Assembly (NCBI RefSeq): GCF_021398715.1
Contig: NZ_CP090347.1
Span: forward strand, 3,224,001-3,288,000
DNA from: Microbacterium binotii
Lineage (GTDB): Bacteria > Actinomycetota > Actinomycetes > Actinomycetales > Microbacteriaceae
Length of the DNA stretch: 64,000 nucleotides
Direction of reading: 5' to 3'
Part shown: piece after piece, positions 33,316-41,800 of the stretch
Layout of the letters: each line of letters starts with the position of its first letter
Position numbering within the stretch: position 1 is the first letter of the stretch
Position numbers and translations under genes: made by a program
Notes under the pieces: generated by a model
Database searches by the model: none
What the model was told of the DNA's origin: nothing
Seen by the model: only the letters and a program-made list of their open reading frames with translations

Positions 33316-34887
33316 ATGCGTACATTCGCAAAGCGAGTGCTCCTCGGAGCGCTCATCGGCGGCGGCATCGCCATCGCCGGAGCAACGGTCGCCAACGCGG
33401 CCGAGACAGACGGGCAGGACGGCCTGCTCTCGGGCACCCAGGGCCTGATCAACGTGGCGGTCCCCGTCACGGTCAGCGGCAACGCCATCTCCCTGCTGGG
33501 AGACTCCGCGTCGCAGGATGCGGCGACCGAGGTGGCCGCGCCCACGGCCAGCACGGGCTCGAACGAGACGTCAGGCACCGACGGGATCGCCAGCGGCACT
33601 CAGGCGCTGGTCGATGTGACGATCCCCGTCACCGTCAGCGGCACGAGCATCTCGCTCACCGGCGACAGCACGTCGTCCGGCGCCGAGACGGCTCCCGCCG
33701 CGCCGACATCGGATGCGGGATCGCCCGCCACCACCGACGGAACCGACAGCGTCGCCGGCGGTACCCAGGTGGTCGCACCCGTCACCGCCCCGGTCACGGT
33801 CGGCGGCAACGCCATCTCGCTGCTCGGCGACAGCACGAGCAGCGACGCCGCCACGGCACCCGCATCCACCGGCTCGGGTAGCGCGGGCGGCGCGATGACG
33901 GACGGCACCGACGGCATCCTCGGCGGCACGCAGGCGGTCGCCCCGATCGCGGCTCCCGTGACCGTGGGCGGCAACGCCATCTCCCTCACCGGGGACAGCA
34001 CCACCACCGATGCCGCCACGGCACCCGCGTCCACCGGTTCGGGCAGCACCGACGGCGCGATGACCGGCGGCTCCGACGGTGCCGTCAGCGGCACCCAGGT
34101 CGTCGCACCCGTCACCGCACCGGTCACGGTCGGCGGCAACGCCATCTCCCTCACCGGAGACAGCACCACGACCGACGCCGCCACGGCGGCCGGCACCACC
34201 GGCACCGGCGGCACCGACGGCGCGATGACCGACGGCACCGACGGCATCCTCGGCGGCACGCAGGTGCTCGCACCGATCACCGCTCCCGTCACGGCGGGCG
34301 GCAACGCCATCTCGCTGACGGGCGACAGCACCTCCACTGACGCCGAGACGGTCGCTCCGACCGGCAACGGCACGGTCCCGGCGCTCACCTCGGGTGAGGA
34401 CGGGATCCTCGGCGGGACGCAGCTGGGCCTTCCCATCACGGCGCCGATCACCCTCGGCGGCAACGCCATCTCGGTGACCGGAGACTCGACCACCGAGAAC
34501 CCGGGAACCACGCCGGGAACCCCCGGCGAGCCCGGCACGCCTGGTGAGCCCGGTACGCCCGGTGAGCCCGGTACGCCTGGTGAGCCCGGAACGCCTGGTG
34601 AGCCCGGAACGCCTGGTGAGCCCGGAACTCCTGGTGAGCCCGGAACTCCTGGTGAGCCCGGAACGCCTGGAACGCCTGGTACCCCCGGCACCCCGGGAAC
34701 GCCCGGTGCGAACGGAAGCCCCGCTGCGGTGACCGGCGTCGTCAGCGCCGGCGCCCGGACGGCTGACGGATCCCTCGCGACGACGGGCGGAGCGGATGTG
34801 GCGGGCCTCGCGCTCGGCGCCTTCCTCCTGGCAGGGTTCGGCGCGCTCATCGCGCTGATCGCCCGCCGCCGTCACGCTCAGATCTGA
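33316..34887 (+). CDS. Wall-anchored protein: seven chaplin-like repeats, collagen-like stalk, LAxTG signal
   Basis: This 523-residue secreted protein has a signal peptide (residues 1-28/29, VANA-A). Seven repeats of about 55 residues follow, each with the core [24 protein letters not shown]. The pattern follows the chaplin domain (SGN..P..PVNVCGN..), but its cysteines are Gly or Ser. A collagen-like Gly-X-Y stalk comes next: eight GEPGTP units and then GTP triplets. LATTG, a hydrophobic helix and an RRRH tail follow, which is a class E sortase sorting signal. AGGAG lies upstream of the ATG at 33316. The architecture suggests a surface or aerial-interface amyloid/adhesin; no role is proven. 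Confidence 0.85.
   Translation: MRTFAKRVLLGALIGGGIAIAGATVANAAETDGQDGLLSGTQGLINVAVPVTVSGNAISLLGDSASQDAATEVAAPTASTGSNETSGTDGIASGTQALVDVTIPVTVSGTSISLTGDSTSSGAETAPAAPTSDAGSPATTDGTDSVAGGTQVVAPVTAPVTVGGNAISLLGDSTSSDAATAPASTGSGSAGGAMTDGTDGILGGTQAVAPIAAPVTVGGNAISLTGDSTTTDAATAPASTGSGSTDGAMTGGSDGAVSGTQVVAPVTAPVTVGGNAISLTGDSTTTDAATAAGTTGTGGTDGAMTDGTDGILGGTQVLAPITAPVTAGGNAISLTGDSTSTDAETVAPTGNGTVPALTSGEDGILGGTQLGLPITAPITLGGNAISVTGDSTTENPGTTPGTPGEPGTPGEPGTPGEPGTPGEPGTPGEPGTPGEPGTPGEPGTPGEPGTPGTPGTPGTPGTPGANGSPAAVTGVVSAGARTADGSLATTGGADVAGLALGAFLLAGFGALIALIARRRHAQI
34525..34668 (+). repeat. 18-bp tandem repeat, eight units (collagen-like coding)
   Basis: Eight consecutive units of GGTGAGCCCGGAACGCCT, with a few synonymous changes, encode GEPGTP within the wall-anchored protein. 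Four 9-bp GTP-coding units follow to 34704. In-frame repeats of this type gain or lose units by slippage, so stalk length may vary between strains. Confidence 0.92.
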
Positions 34888-34899
34888 GGGTGGAAACGG

Positions 34900-34936
34900 C
34901 GGATGGCGGGGAGTCTCATCGACTCCCCGCCATCCG
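34900..34936. terminator. Bidirectional intrinsic terminator
   Basis: A perfect 16-bp stem (CGGATGGCGGGGAGTC and its complement) closes on the loop TCATC. It lies between the convergent ends of the wall-protein gene and rplI, so it can end both transcripts. Confidence 0.85.
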
Positions 34937-34951
34937 GCATGCCCGAAGGCG

Positions 34952-35404
34952 TTACTTCGCGGCGACCACCTGGAGGGAGATCACGGCGGTCACGTCGTCG
35001 CGCAGACGAACCGTGGCCTCGTGCACACCCACCGACTTGATCGGCGACGTGAACTGCACCTTGCGCTTGTCGATCTCGCCGATGCCGGCGGTCTTGACAG
35101 CGTTGGCGACGTCCTCGGTCTTGACCGAGCCGAACAGACGACCCTCAGCGCCCGCCTTGACGGTGAGCTTGACCTTGTCGGCCTCGAGAGCGTTCTTCAG
35201 TGCGACGGCGTCCTCGTGGTCGTGGATCGCGCGAGCCTCGCGGGCGGCGCGGATCGACGCGACCTGCTTCTCGCCACCACGGGTCCACGCGACAGCGAAG
35301 CCCTGGGGGATGAGGTAGTTGCGGGCGTACCCGTTCTTGACCTCGACCACGTCACCGGCGCTACCGAGCCCGGTGACCTCGTTCGTGAGAATCAGCTTTG
35401 CCAT
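34952..35404 (-). CDS. rplI: Ribosomal protein bL9
   Basis: This 150-residue protein of the large subunit begins [35 protein letters not shown], the L9 signature. A long connecting helix and the C-terminal rRNA-binding domain ([15 protein letters not shown]) follow. The length is normal. It is the last gene of the rpsF-ssb-rpsR-rplI operon, 11 bp after rpsR, with a terminator downstream. Confidence 0.98.
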   Translation of the reverse strand: MAKLILTNEVTGLGSAGDVVEVKNGYARNYLIPQGFAVAWTRGGEKQVASIRAAREARAIHDHEDAVALKNALEADKVKLTVKAGAEGRLFGSVKTEDVANAVKTAGIGEIDKRKVQFTSPIKSVGVHEATVRLRDDVTAVISLQVVAAK

Positions 35405-35415
35405 GTCGGTACCCC

Positions 35416-35670
35416 TTACCGGCCTGCGCCAGCGTAGGGCAGGAGCGCCATTTCACGGGCGTTCTTGATCGCGCGGGCGATCAGACGCTGCTCCTGCACC
35501 GAGACACCGGTGATACGACGGGCGCGGATCTTTCCACGCTCCGAGATGAACTTGCGAAGCGTGGCGACGTCCTTGTAGTCAATGACGCCGACGCGGATCG
35601 CCTTCGCGGGAGCAGCGTTCTTCGCGCCCTTCCGCGGCTTGCGGCGGTCGCCGCTCGACTTTCCAGCCAT
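35416..35670 (-). CDS. rpsR: Ribosomal protein bS18
   Basis: This 84-residue small-subunit protein has the basic N-terminus ([12 protein letters not shown]) and the conserved [26 protein letters not shown] core. There are no zinc-ligand cysteines, so it is the zinc-independent (C-minus) form. It binds 16S rRNA together with S6, whose gene starts the operon. Confidence 0.98.
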   Translation of the reverse strand: MAGKSSGDRRKPRKGAKNAAPAKAIRVGVIDYKDVATLRKFISERGKIRARRITGVSVQEQRLIARAIKNAREMALLPYAGAGR

Positions 35671-35697
35671 GTTGTTTCCTTAAGAAGAAGTGTGTTG

Positions 35698-36216
35698 TCA
35701 GAACGGGGTGTCGTCGCCGTAGGCGCCGGGGGCGCCCCATGCGTCGGCACCGTTCGCCGTGTTGTTGCCGCCGGCAGGCGAGCCGGGGGTCGCCCACGGC
35801 TCGTCGGCGACCTGGGCACGCGACTGTCCGCCGCCACCACCGCTGTTGCCACCGGCCGCGCGCGTCACCTGGGCGGTGGCGTAGCGCAGGCTCGGGCCGA
35901 TCTCGTCGACCTCGAGCTCGATGGAGGTGCGGTTGTTGCCCTCACGGTCCTGGTAGGAGCGCTGCTTCAGGCGGCCGGTCGCGATGACGCGGCTTCCCTT
36001 GGTCAGCGAACCCGCAACGTGCTCGGCGAACTCACGCCACACCGATGCACGAAGGAACAGCGCTTCGCCGTCCTTCCATTCACCCGACGCGCGATCGAAA
36101 TTGCGCGGCGTGGAGGCGATCGTGAAGTTCGCGACGGGGAGCCCGTTCTGCGTGTAACGCAGTTCGGGATCGGCCGTGAGGTTACCCACGACGGTGATGA
36201 CGGTTTCGCCGGCCAT
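35698..36216 (-). CDS. ssb: Single-stranded DNA-binding protein
   Basis: The 172-residue SSB has an N-terminal OB fold ([28 protein letters not shown] through [33 protein letters not shown]). A Gly-rich disordered linker and the acidic protein-interaction tip DDTPF follow. It coats single-stranded DNA and recruits replication and repair proteins. It is placed between rpsF and rpsR, its standard position, linking it to ribosomal expression. Confidence 0.98.
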   Translation of the reverse strand: MAGETVITVVGNLTADPELRYTQNGLPVANFTIASTPRNFDRASGEWKDGEALFLRASVWREFAEHVAGSLTKGSRVIATGRLKQRSYQDREGNNRTSIELEVDEIGPSLRYATAQVTRAAGGNSGGGGGQSRAQVADEPWATPGSPAGGNNTANGADAWGAPGAYGDDTPF

Positions 36217-36221
36217 GAGCC

Positions 36222-36605
36222 TTAGGCCTTCGCTGCCTTCGCGGGAGCGGCGGCCTTGCGGGCTGCCTTCTCCTCGGAGCGCTTGGCTTCGGCGGCGACC
36301 TGAGCGATCGCCTCTTCGGCACGGAGAACCTTGGTGCGAAGGATCGACTCGTTCAGCTTCAGCTGACGGTCGAGCTCCTGCGTGGCCTCGCTGGTGGCGA
36401 CGAAGTTGACGACGGCGTAGATGCCCTCGGACTTCTTCTGGATCTCGTACGCGAGACGACGACGGCCCCAGACATCGACCTTGTCCACCGAACCGCCATC
36501 GTTGGTGATGACCTTCAGGAACTTGTCGAGGTTGGGGGCAACCTGACGCTCGTCGATCTCGGGGTCGAAGATGACCATGAGCTCGTACTGGTGCGAGTGC
36601 GTCAC
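36222..36605 (-). CDS. rpsF: Ribosomal protein bS6
   Basis: This 127-residue small-subunit protein has [52 protein letters not shown] and an Ala/Lys-rich C-terminal extension typical of actinobacterial S6. It starts with GTG behind a strong AAGGAGGTGG site. It is first in the operon and forms a complex with S18. A hairpin in its leader may let that complex regulate the operon. Confidence 0.98.
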   Translation of the reverse strand: MTHSHQYELMVIFDPEIDERQVAPNLDKFLKVITNDGGSVDKVDVWGRRRLAYEIQKKSEGIYAVVNFVATSEATQELDRQLKLNESILRTKVLRAEEAIAQVAAEAKRSEEKAARKAAAPAKAAKA

Positions 36606-36631
36606 TAACCCACCTCCTTCGGACTAGAACG

Positions 36632-36654
36632 GCTACCGGGCACTTCCCGGTAGC
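36632..36654 (-). promoter_or_regulatory. rpsF leader hairpin (candidate S6:S18 regulatory element)
   Basis: On the rpsF mRNA strand a perfect 9-bp stem, GCTACCGGG with CCCGGTAGC, encloses a 5-nt loop 27 nt upstream of the GTG start. Leaders of rpsF in many bacteria carry an S6:S18-binding hairpin with conserved CCG. The CCG pieces here and the position fit that idea, but the match to the known motif was not computed. Confidence 0.45.
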
Positions 36655-36767
36655 AGGAGGGTGTAATGCACGTGCCGGGACACAGAGGTATCCAGACAAC
36701 CTCAGAAGTCTAGCGGATGCGGCCCGCCGCCGCATCCGGGCCGCATCGCGGCCGGTAGCGTGGCCGC

Positions 36768-37757
36768 ATGGAGTGGACCCCGGACGTCTCTGTCGGCGAT
36801 TGGCTGCGCGAGCGGACGGACGATCCCTGGCGGGGAACGATGCACGACGTCGTTCCCCGCGGCTTCGCGGCCTACGCCCGCGTGTTCCACCCGACGACGC
36901 GCTCGCGTCCGGTCGGGATGGCGTGGCCGCCGCTCCCGCAGGACGAGCACCGCCGCGCGTGGGACGCCTTCGCCGACGCCCAGCCCGAGATCGAGACCGA
37001 GGCCGCCCGGTGGCGCGACGCCGCCGCATCCTTCGGCACCGAACTCCACCCGACCGCGCAGTGGGGCGCGCTGGTCGGCCGCGCACCGGTCGACGGCCCC
37101 GTGTACGGCGCGCGCTCGCGCTCCGACGACGGGTGGGAGTACGACGCCCCGCGCGAGGGCGAGCTGGATGCGGCGACCCTCGCCGCGATCGGCCGGCACC
37201 TCGCCGCCCGCGGCACCGCCGTCGGCTACGCCGCCGTGTGGGAGGGCTGGGGCGGCCTGGTCGGCCATCTCGGGATTGCGCCGACGCGGGCGTTCCTCTC
37301 CTCCTCGTCCGACGAGCCGGACCTCGAGCGGCACCAGGAGATGCTCGCCCACGCGATGCAGGACCCCTTCAACCGCCCGTACGCGAAGGAGAGCTGGCAG
37401 CCCGGCATCCTCGACGACGCCGTCTCGCGGGGACCTCGACTGTCCCTGCCCGGCCGCGACTACGTGCTGTTCTGGGGACCCCTGGACGTCTTCGCCGATC
37501 CGACGTGGCCGCACGAGGTGCCCTGGCGCGATGCGGAGATGGAGCGCGCCGGATTCGCCCAGTTCGCCGCATCCCCGTCGCTCATGTGGCCCTCGGACAG
37601 GTCCTGGGTGCTCGCGACCGAGGTGGACTTCGACTCCACCATCGTCGGCGGCGACGCGGAGCTGATCGAGGCTCTGTGCGCCGACCCCGCGCTCGAAGCC
37701 CTCCCGCTGCCTGCGGGCTCGTCGCTGCAGTGGGACGCGGACGCGGTGAACCGATGA
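36768..37757 (+). CDS. Conserved-looking protein of unknown function
   Basis: This 329-residue, Trp-rich soluble protein has no signal peptide or membrane helix. Distinct stretches are [25 protein letters not shown] near the N-terminus, GRPVSW-like [22 protein letters not shown], and [19 protein letters not shown] near residues 225-245. I recognise no family. Its stop overlaps the next gene's ATG by ATGA, so it is translated together with the membrane protein that follows. Confidence 0.75.
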   Translation: MEWTPDVSVGDWLRERTDDPWRGTMHDVVPRGFAAYARVFHPTTRSRPVGMAWPPLPQDEHRRAWDAFADAQPEIETEAARWRDAAASFGTELHPTAQWGALVGRAPVDGPVYGARSRSDDGWEYDAPREGELDAATLAAIGRHLAARGTAVGYAAVWEGWGGLVGHLGIAPTRAFLSSSSDEPDLERHQEMLAHAMQDPFNRPYAKESWQPGILDDAVSRGPRLSLPGRDYVLFWGPLDVFADPTWPHEVPWRDAEMERAGFAQFAASPSLMWPSDRSWVLATEVDFDSTIVGGDAELIEALCADPALEALPLPAGSSLQWDADAVNR

Positions 37758-38815
37758 CCCTCGACACGACGCCGCTCACCGCTCCGGTCAACCCCGCCGA
37801 GCTGAAGGAGTTCACCCGCAGGAATCCCACCAGGACGGGGCCCGACGACGGAGCCCTCGGCAACGTGATGATGCTGCTCGGGGTGGGCGGGACCGCCTTC
37901 GCGCTCTTCGCAATCTTCCTCGGTCTCGTGGGAGAGTCCCTGGAGTTCACACTGCTGTGGGGAGTGCTGCCGTTGCTCGGCGCCCTGCTGCTCGCTGCCG
38001 GCGGATGGAGATTGTCGGGCGAGGCTGTCGAGCGGCATCACGTTTTCAAGTACCGGACCGACATGTTCGCGCGGTCCAACGGTCTCGTCAACGAGTGGAA
38101 GGAGATCGACCGCGATCTTCCGGGCGTCATCTTCCACCGCGGGAAGTTCCGCGCGGCCTTCCCCGTCCTGCGCCGCGAAAGCGGCCGCTTCGTCGAGTTC
38201 GCGAACTACCGCTACTCGAACCAACGGGGTGCGAAATACCACTGGGGCTACGTGGCGATCAAGCTCGATACCGCGTTGCCGAACATCGTGCTCGACGCTC
38301 TGGGCAACAACGGCCTGTGGGGTCAGTCCAACCTGCCCGTCACGCTCGGCCCTGAACAGCGCCTGAGCCTCGAGGGCGCGTTCGACCAGTACTTCGCGCT
38401 GTACTGCCCCGAAGGTTATGAACGCGACGCGCTCTACCTCTTCACGCCGGACATCATGGCGCGGCTCATCGATCATGCTGCCCAACTGGACGTCGAGATC
38501 GTCGACGACTGGTTCTTCCTGTACGCGAAGCGTCCCCTGGTCACCACGGACCCCGCAACCTGGACGTGGCTCATGACCACCGTCGATGCCGTCACTCAGA
38601 AGCTCGACCGATGGACGCGTTGGCGCGACGACAAGCTGCCCGAGACCGCATCCGACGAGCCGCTGCCTCCGCTGATCACCCCACCGCCCGCCGTCGCCGC
38701 CGGCGGTCGGCGTCTGCGCCAGAAGCGGGAACTCGTGAAGGGCCTGCTCATCCTGGCGGCTTTCGTCGGCGCCTACGTGCTGGGGCTCGTCTTCCTGTTC
38801 TCCCTCCCCCGCTGA
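37754..38815 (+). CDS. Membrane protein of unknown function
   Basis: The 353-residue protein has two N-terminal helices (about 32-55 and 60-80), a soluble domain of about 230 residues, and one C-terminal helix (GLLILAAFVGAYVLGLVFLF). The soluble domain has FKYRTDMFARSNGLVNEWKEIDRDLPG, FVEFANYRYSNQRGAKYHWGYVAIKLD and a WFFLYAKRPL strand. This is reminiscent of DUF3137-like proteins, but I cannot assign it. It is translationally coupled to the upstream unknown protein. Confidence 0.75.
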   Translation: MTLDTTPLTAPVNPAELKEFTRRNPTRTGPDDGALGNVMMLLGVGGTAFALFAIFLGLVGESLEFTLLWGVLPLLGALLLAAGGWRLSGEAVERHHVFKYRTDMFARSNGLVNEWKEIDRDLPGVIFHRGKFRAAFPVLRRESGRFVEFANYRYSNQRGAKYHWGYVAIKLDTALPNIVLDALGNNGLWGQSNLPVTLGPEQRLSLEGAFDQYFALYCPEGYERDALYLFTPDIMARLIDHAAQLDVEIVDDWFFLYAKRPLVTTDPATWTWLMTTVDAVTQKLDRWTRWRDDKLPETASDEPLPPLITPPPAVAAGGRRLRQKRELVKGLLILAAFVGAYVLGLVFLFSLPR

Positions 38816-38833
38816 GCCCCGCGCTGCACGGGC

Positions 38834-39580
38834 TCAGGCGAGGGCGCCGCCGCGACGTTCGCGCTCGAGGAACCGGATCGTCTCGGGATGCTGCGGGGCG
38901 TCGAACACCTGCGCGGGCGTTCCCTGCTCGATGATCGTGCCGCCCTGCATGAACACGATGCGGTCGGCCACCTCCCGCGCGAACGACATCTCGTGCGTCG
39001 CCATCAGGATGGTGGAGCCTCGGGTCTTGAGCTCGCGCACCAGATCGAGCACCTCGCCGACGAGCTGCGGGTCGAGCGCGCTGGTGATCTCGTCCAGCAG
39101 CAGGAGTTCGGGATCGGTCATGATCGCGCGCACGATCGCGACGCGCTGCTGCTGACCGCCCGAGAGACGGTCGGGGAACTCGCGCGCCTTCGCCCCGAGC
39201 CCCAGCGTCTCGAGCAGTTCCATGCCGCGCGCACGCGCCTGCTCGCGCGGCACGCCGTGCACGCGACGCGCAGCCAGGGTGACGTTGTCGATCACGCGCA
39301 GGTGCGGGAAGAGATTGAAGTGCTGGAACACGACACCGATGCGAGCGCGCACCGCATCCTGATCGACCGTGGGGTCGGTGATGTCGTCGCCGCTGAGCAG
39401 GATGCGGCCGTCGTCGACCCTCTCGATGAGGTTGATCGTGCGCAGCAGCGTCGACTTGCCCGAACCGGATGCGCCGATGAGCACCACGACCTCATGCTGG
39501 GCCAGGCTCAGGTCGATCCCGCGCAGCACCTGGTGGTCGCCGAAGTCCTTGCGTACGCCGATGACGTCGAGAACGCTCAC
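38834..39580 (-). CDS. Polar amino-acid ABC transporter, ATP-binding protein
   Basis: The 248-residue ATPase of a type I importer carries Walker A IGASGSGKSTLLRTIN, the Q-loop VVFQHFNLFPHL, the signature LSGGQQQRVAI, Walker B LLLLDEITSALDP and the H-loop ATHEMSFA. The sequence is of the GlnQ/HisP class. The GTG at 39580 overlaps the permease stop by GTGA. It is the last gene of the binding protein-permease-ATPase unit. Confidence 0.95.
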   Translation of the reverse strand: MSVLDVIGVRKDFGDHQVLRGIDLSLAQHEVVVLIGASGSGKSTLLRTINLIERVDDGRILLSGDDITDPTVDQDAVRARIGVVFQHFNLFPHLRVIDNVTLAARRVHGVPREQARARGMELLETLGLGAKAREFPDRLSGGQQQRVAIVRAIMTDPELLLLDEITSALDPQLVGEVLDLVRELKTRGSTILMATHEMSFAREVADRIVFMQGGTIIEQGTPAQVFDAPQHPETIRFLERERRGGALA

Positions 39581-40437
39581 ACGACACCCCCGGTCTGCTC
39601 GCGGCGGGCGAGGCGGGCCGAGACCCAGTCGGTGAGACGGATCATCGGCAGGCTCATGGCGACGAACAGGAGCCCCGCGACGATGTACGGAGTGAAGTTG
39701 TAGGTGGCGGCCACCTGGATCTGGGCGGCGCGCACGGCATCGACGGCACCCAGGACGGAGATGAGTCCCACATCCTTCTGCATCGACACGAAGTCGTTCA
39801 TGAGAGCGGGCACGACCTTGCGCACGCCCTGCGGGATGACGACGATGCGCAGGGTCTGCGCGTGGCTGAGGCCGAGGGAGCGGGCGGCGATGCGCTGCGA
39901 GGGATGCACCGCCTCCATACCCGCGCGCAGCACCTCGGCGACATACGCCGAATAGGTGAGCACGATCGCGATCGTGCCCCAGAGCACCACCGGCACGCGA
40001 CCGAAGATGCCGAGGGCGGGGATGCCGAACCCGACGAGGTACAGCACGATCAGCAGCGGCATCCCGCGGAAGAGGTCGGTGTAGAGGGTGGCGAGGGCCC
40101 GGAGCGGGAAGAACACCGGGCCGCGCAGCGAGCGCATCACGGCGAGCAGCGTGCCGATCACGGCGACGGCGAGGGCGGCCACCAGCAGCACCTGGATGTT
40201 GACCCACAGCCCGGCGAGCACAGACGGGAAGGCGGCGAGCGCGATGTCTACGTCGAAGAAGCTGCGGCGCACGTCCTCCCAGCCGGGGCTGGAGACGATC
40301 GCGTAGCCGATGACGGCCACGAAGACGACGGTGCTGGCGAGGGCGATCAGCACCGATCTCGTGGACTGCCGGCGCCGCGTGGCGCGCCGGGCGAGCTCGA
40401 GCTCGCTCGGCTGCCACGCGGCGTCGGTCGTGGTCAT
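39577..40437 (-). CDS. Polar amino-acid ABC transporter, permease
   Basis: The 286-residue HisM/GlnP-type permease has an N-terminal helix, a long periplasm-facing stretch (WEDVRRSFFDVDIALAAF), and the core WVNIQVLLVAALAVAVIG. The EAA loop YVAEVLRAGMEAVHPSQRIAARSLGLS contacts the ATPase. It overlaps the ATPase gene and lies 2 bp after the binding-protein gene. It probably works as a homodimer, since no second permease is present. Confidence 0.95.
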   Translation of the reverse strand: MTTTDAAWQPSELELARRATRRRQSTRSVLIALASTVVFVAVIGYAIVSSPGWEDVRRSFFDVDIALAAFPSVLAGLWVNIQVLLVAALAVAVIGTLLAVMRSLRGPVFFPLRALATLYTDLFRGMPLLIVLYLVGFGIPALGIFGRVPVVLWGTIAIVLTYSAYVAEVLRAGMEAVHPSQRIAARSLGLSHAQTLRIVVIPQGVRKVVPALMNDFVSMQKDVGLISVLGAVDAVRAAQIQVAATYNFTPYIVAGLLFVAMSLPMIRLTDWVSARLARREQTGGVV

Positions 40438-40439
40438 GT

Positions 40440-41294
40440 TCAGCCGAGGACTGGAACGTCGACGGCTTCGCTGAGCCAGGTCTTCTGCAGTTCGTCGAGC
40501 GTGCCGTCCGCGCGGAGCTCGTCGAGCGCCTTCGAGACCGGATCGGTGAGCTCGGACCCCTTCGGCAGCACGTAGGCGAGCTGGTCGCCGCCGGTCGTGT
40601 CGGCGAACTGACCGAGGATCTTGCCGCCGTCGAGCTCGGCGTTGGCGAGGTAGAAGGCGGTGGGCAGGTCGATCACGAACGCGTCGATCTGGCCGGACTG
40701 GAACGCGAGCACGACGTCGTCGTTGTTGTTGAAGACGCTGAGCTTGTCGGTGCCGAGCTCCTCGGCGGCGACGGTGTAGCTGGTCGTGCCGCTCATGACG
40801 CCGACCGTGTACCCCTTGAGCTCGTCGATCGTGGTCGCGTTCGCCGCGGCCGAGCTGTCGGAGGTGACGACGGCCTGCGAGGTCGTGTAGTACGGCGACG
40901 AGAAGTCGACGGCCTGCTTGCGCTCGTCGGTCACCGAGAACTGCTGGATGTTGAGATCCCAGTCCTTGGGTCCGGGCGCGATCGCGCTGTCGAACGTGGA
41001 ACGCACCCACACGACGTCGTCGGCCGAGAAGCCGAGCTTCTCCGCGAGCGCGTAGGAGACGGCCGACTCGAAGCCCTTCTGGTTGGAGGGGTCGTTGTCG
41101 ACGATCCAGGGGTCGTACGCGGGCTCACCGGTCGCGATGGTGAGCTTGCCCGCGGTGAGGGTGGGAAGCGATCCGTCCTCGGATGCGGCCGGAGCGGACT
41201 CCCCCGCGAAGGCACAGGCGGTCAGGGCGAGCGCTGCGACGGCGCCGAGGGCGGCGCCGACGGTCAGGCGCCGGAGGCGGGAGGTCGTGATCAC
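40440..41294 (-). CDS. Polar amino-acid ABC transporter, substrate-binding lipoprotein
   Basis: This 284-residue lipoprotein has a signal with lipobox LTAC near residue 27. It belongs to solute-binding family 3: LTIATGEPAYDPWI opens the domain, and FSVTDERKQAVDFSSPYYTTSQAVV carries the conserved Arg that holds the ligand carboxylate. VGVMSGTTSY begins lobe 2. The ligand is unknown. The gene lies 68 bp downstream of the cupin gene of the SAH-hydrolase-like operon on the same strand. Confidence 0.94.
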   Translation of the reverse strand: MITTSRLRRLTVGAALGAVAALALTACAFAGESAPAASEDGSLPTLTAGKLTIATGEPAYDPWIVDNDPSNQKGFESAVSYALAEKLGFSADDVVWVRSTFDSAIAPGPKDWDLNIQQFSVTDERKQAVDFSSPYYTTSQAVVTSDSSAAANATTIDELKGYTVGVMSGTTSYTVAAEELGTDKLSVFNNNDDVVLAFQSGQIDAFVIDLPTAFYLANAELDGGKILGQFADTTGGDQLAYVLPKGSELTDPVSKALDELRADGTLDELQKTWLSEAVDVPVLG

Positions 41295-41362
41295 GGGGAC
41301 TCCAAGCAGGAAGAGGGGGTGTCGGGTCGGGCGTCGGCGGGTTGCTGTGGCCGACGCCGCGC

Positions 41363-41800
41363 TCAGCCTAGATCACGCGCGAGTCGCCAGTCCTCGAAGC
41401 TGAAACCTGGCGAAACGACACAGCTCACGAGCACCTCGGCCTCGCCCCTGAGACGCGCCGACTGCCACACGCCGGCCGGCACCGTCACCTGCGCGAGGTG
41501 TCCGGCGGCGAGGTCGGGGCCCAGAATCACGGTGCGCTCGGCGATCGGCTGGTCGCCGTCGCCCCCGAAGCTCAGCTCGAGGGTGCCGGGTCCGTGCCAG
41601 AGCCAGATCTCGTCGCTCGTGACGACGTGCCATGCGCTGTGCTCGCCGGGGGTCAGCAGGTAGTGGATGCAGGTCGCCGCCGGCCTCGGACCCGCGGGCG
41701 TCCCCACGCCGGCGGTGGCTGTCCACATCCGGCGGAACCAGCCGCCCTCGGGATGCGGGGCGAGATCGAGGGTGACGGCGGTGGCGGGACGGGTGCTCAT
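41363..41800 (-). CDS. Cupin (DUF985) protein
   Basis: This 145-residue single-domain cupin of the DUF985/cupin_5 type has LAPHPEGGWFRRMW, IHYLLTPGEHSAWHVVTSDEIWLWHGPG and VTVPAGVWQSARLRGEAEVLVSCVVSPGFSFEDW. The conserved His and Glu residues could bind a metal. No reaction is established for the family. The ATG overlaps the amidohydrolase stop (ATGA), placing it third in the SAH-hydrolase-like/amidohydrolase/cupin operon. Confidence 0.88.
   Translation of the reverse strand: MSTRPATAVTLDLAPHPEGGWFRRMWTATAGVGTPAGPRPAATCIHYLLTPGEHSAWHVVTSDEIWLWHGPGTLELSFGGDGDQPIAERTVILGPDLAAGHLAQVTVPAGVWQSARLRGEAEVLVSCVVSPGFSFEDWRLARDLG

Noticed and set aside
34525..34704. Short regular repeats that look array-like (CRISPR-like)
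   Set aside because: Units are 18 bp without spacers, are in frame and encode GEPGTP; no cas genes are nearby.
33571..34875. Long open frames on the strand opposite the wall-anchored repeat protein
   Set aside because: They mirror the GC-rich repeat codons and have no signal, start site or family similarity; the plus-strand frame has a signal peptide, ribosome site and sorting signal.
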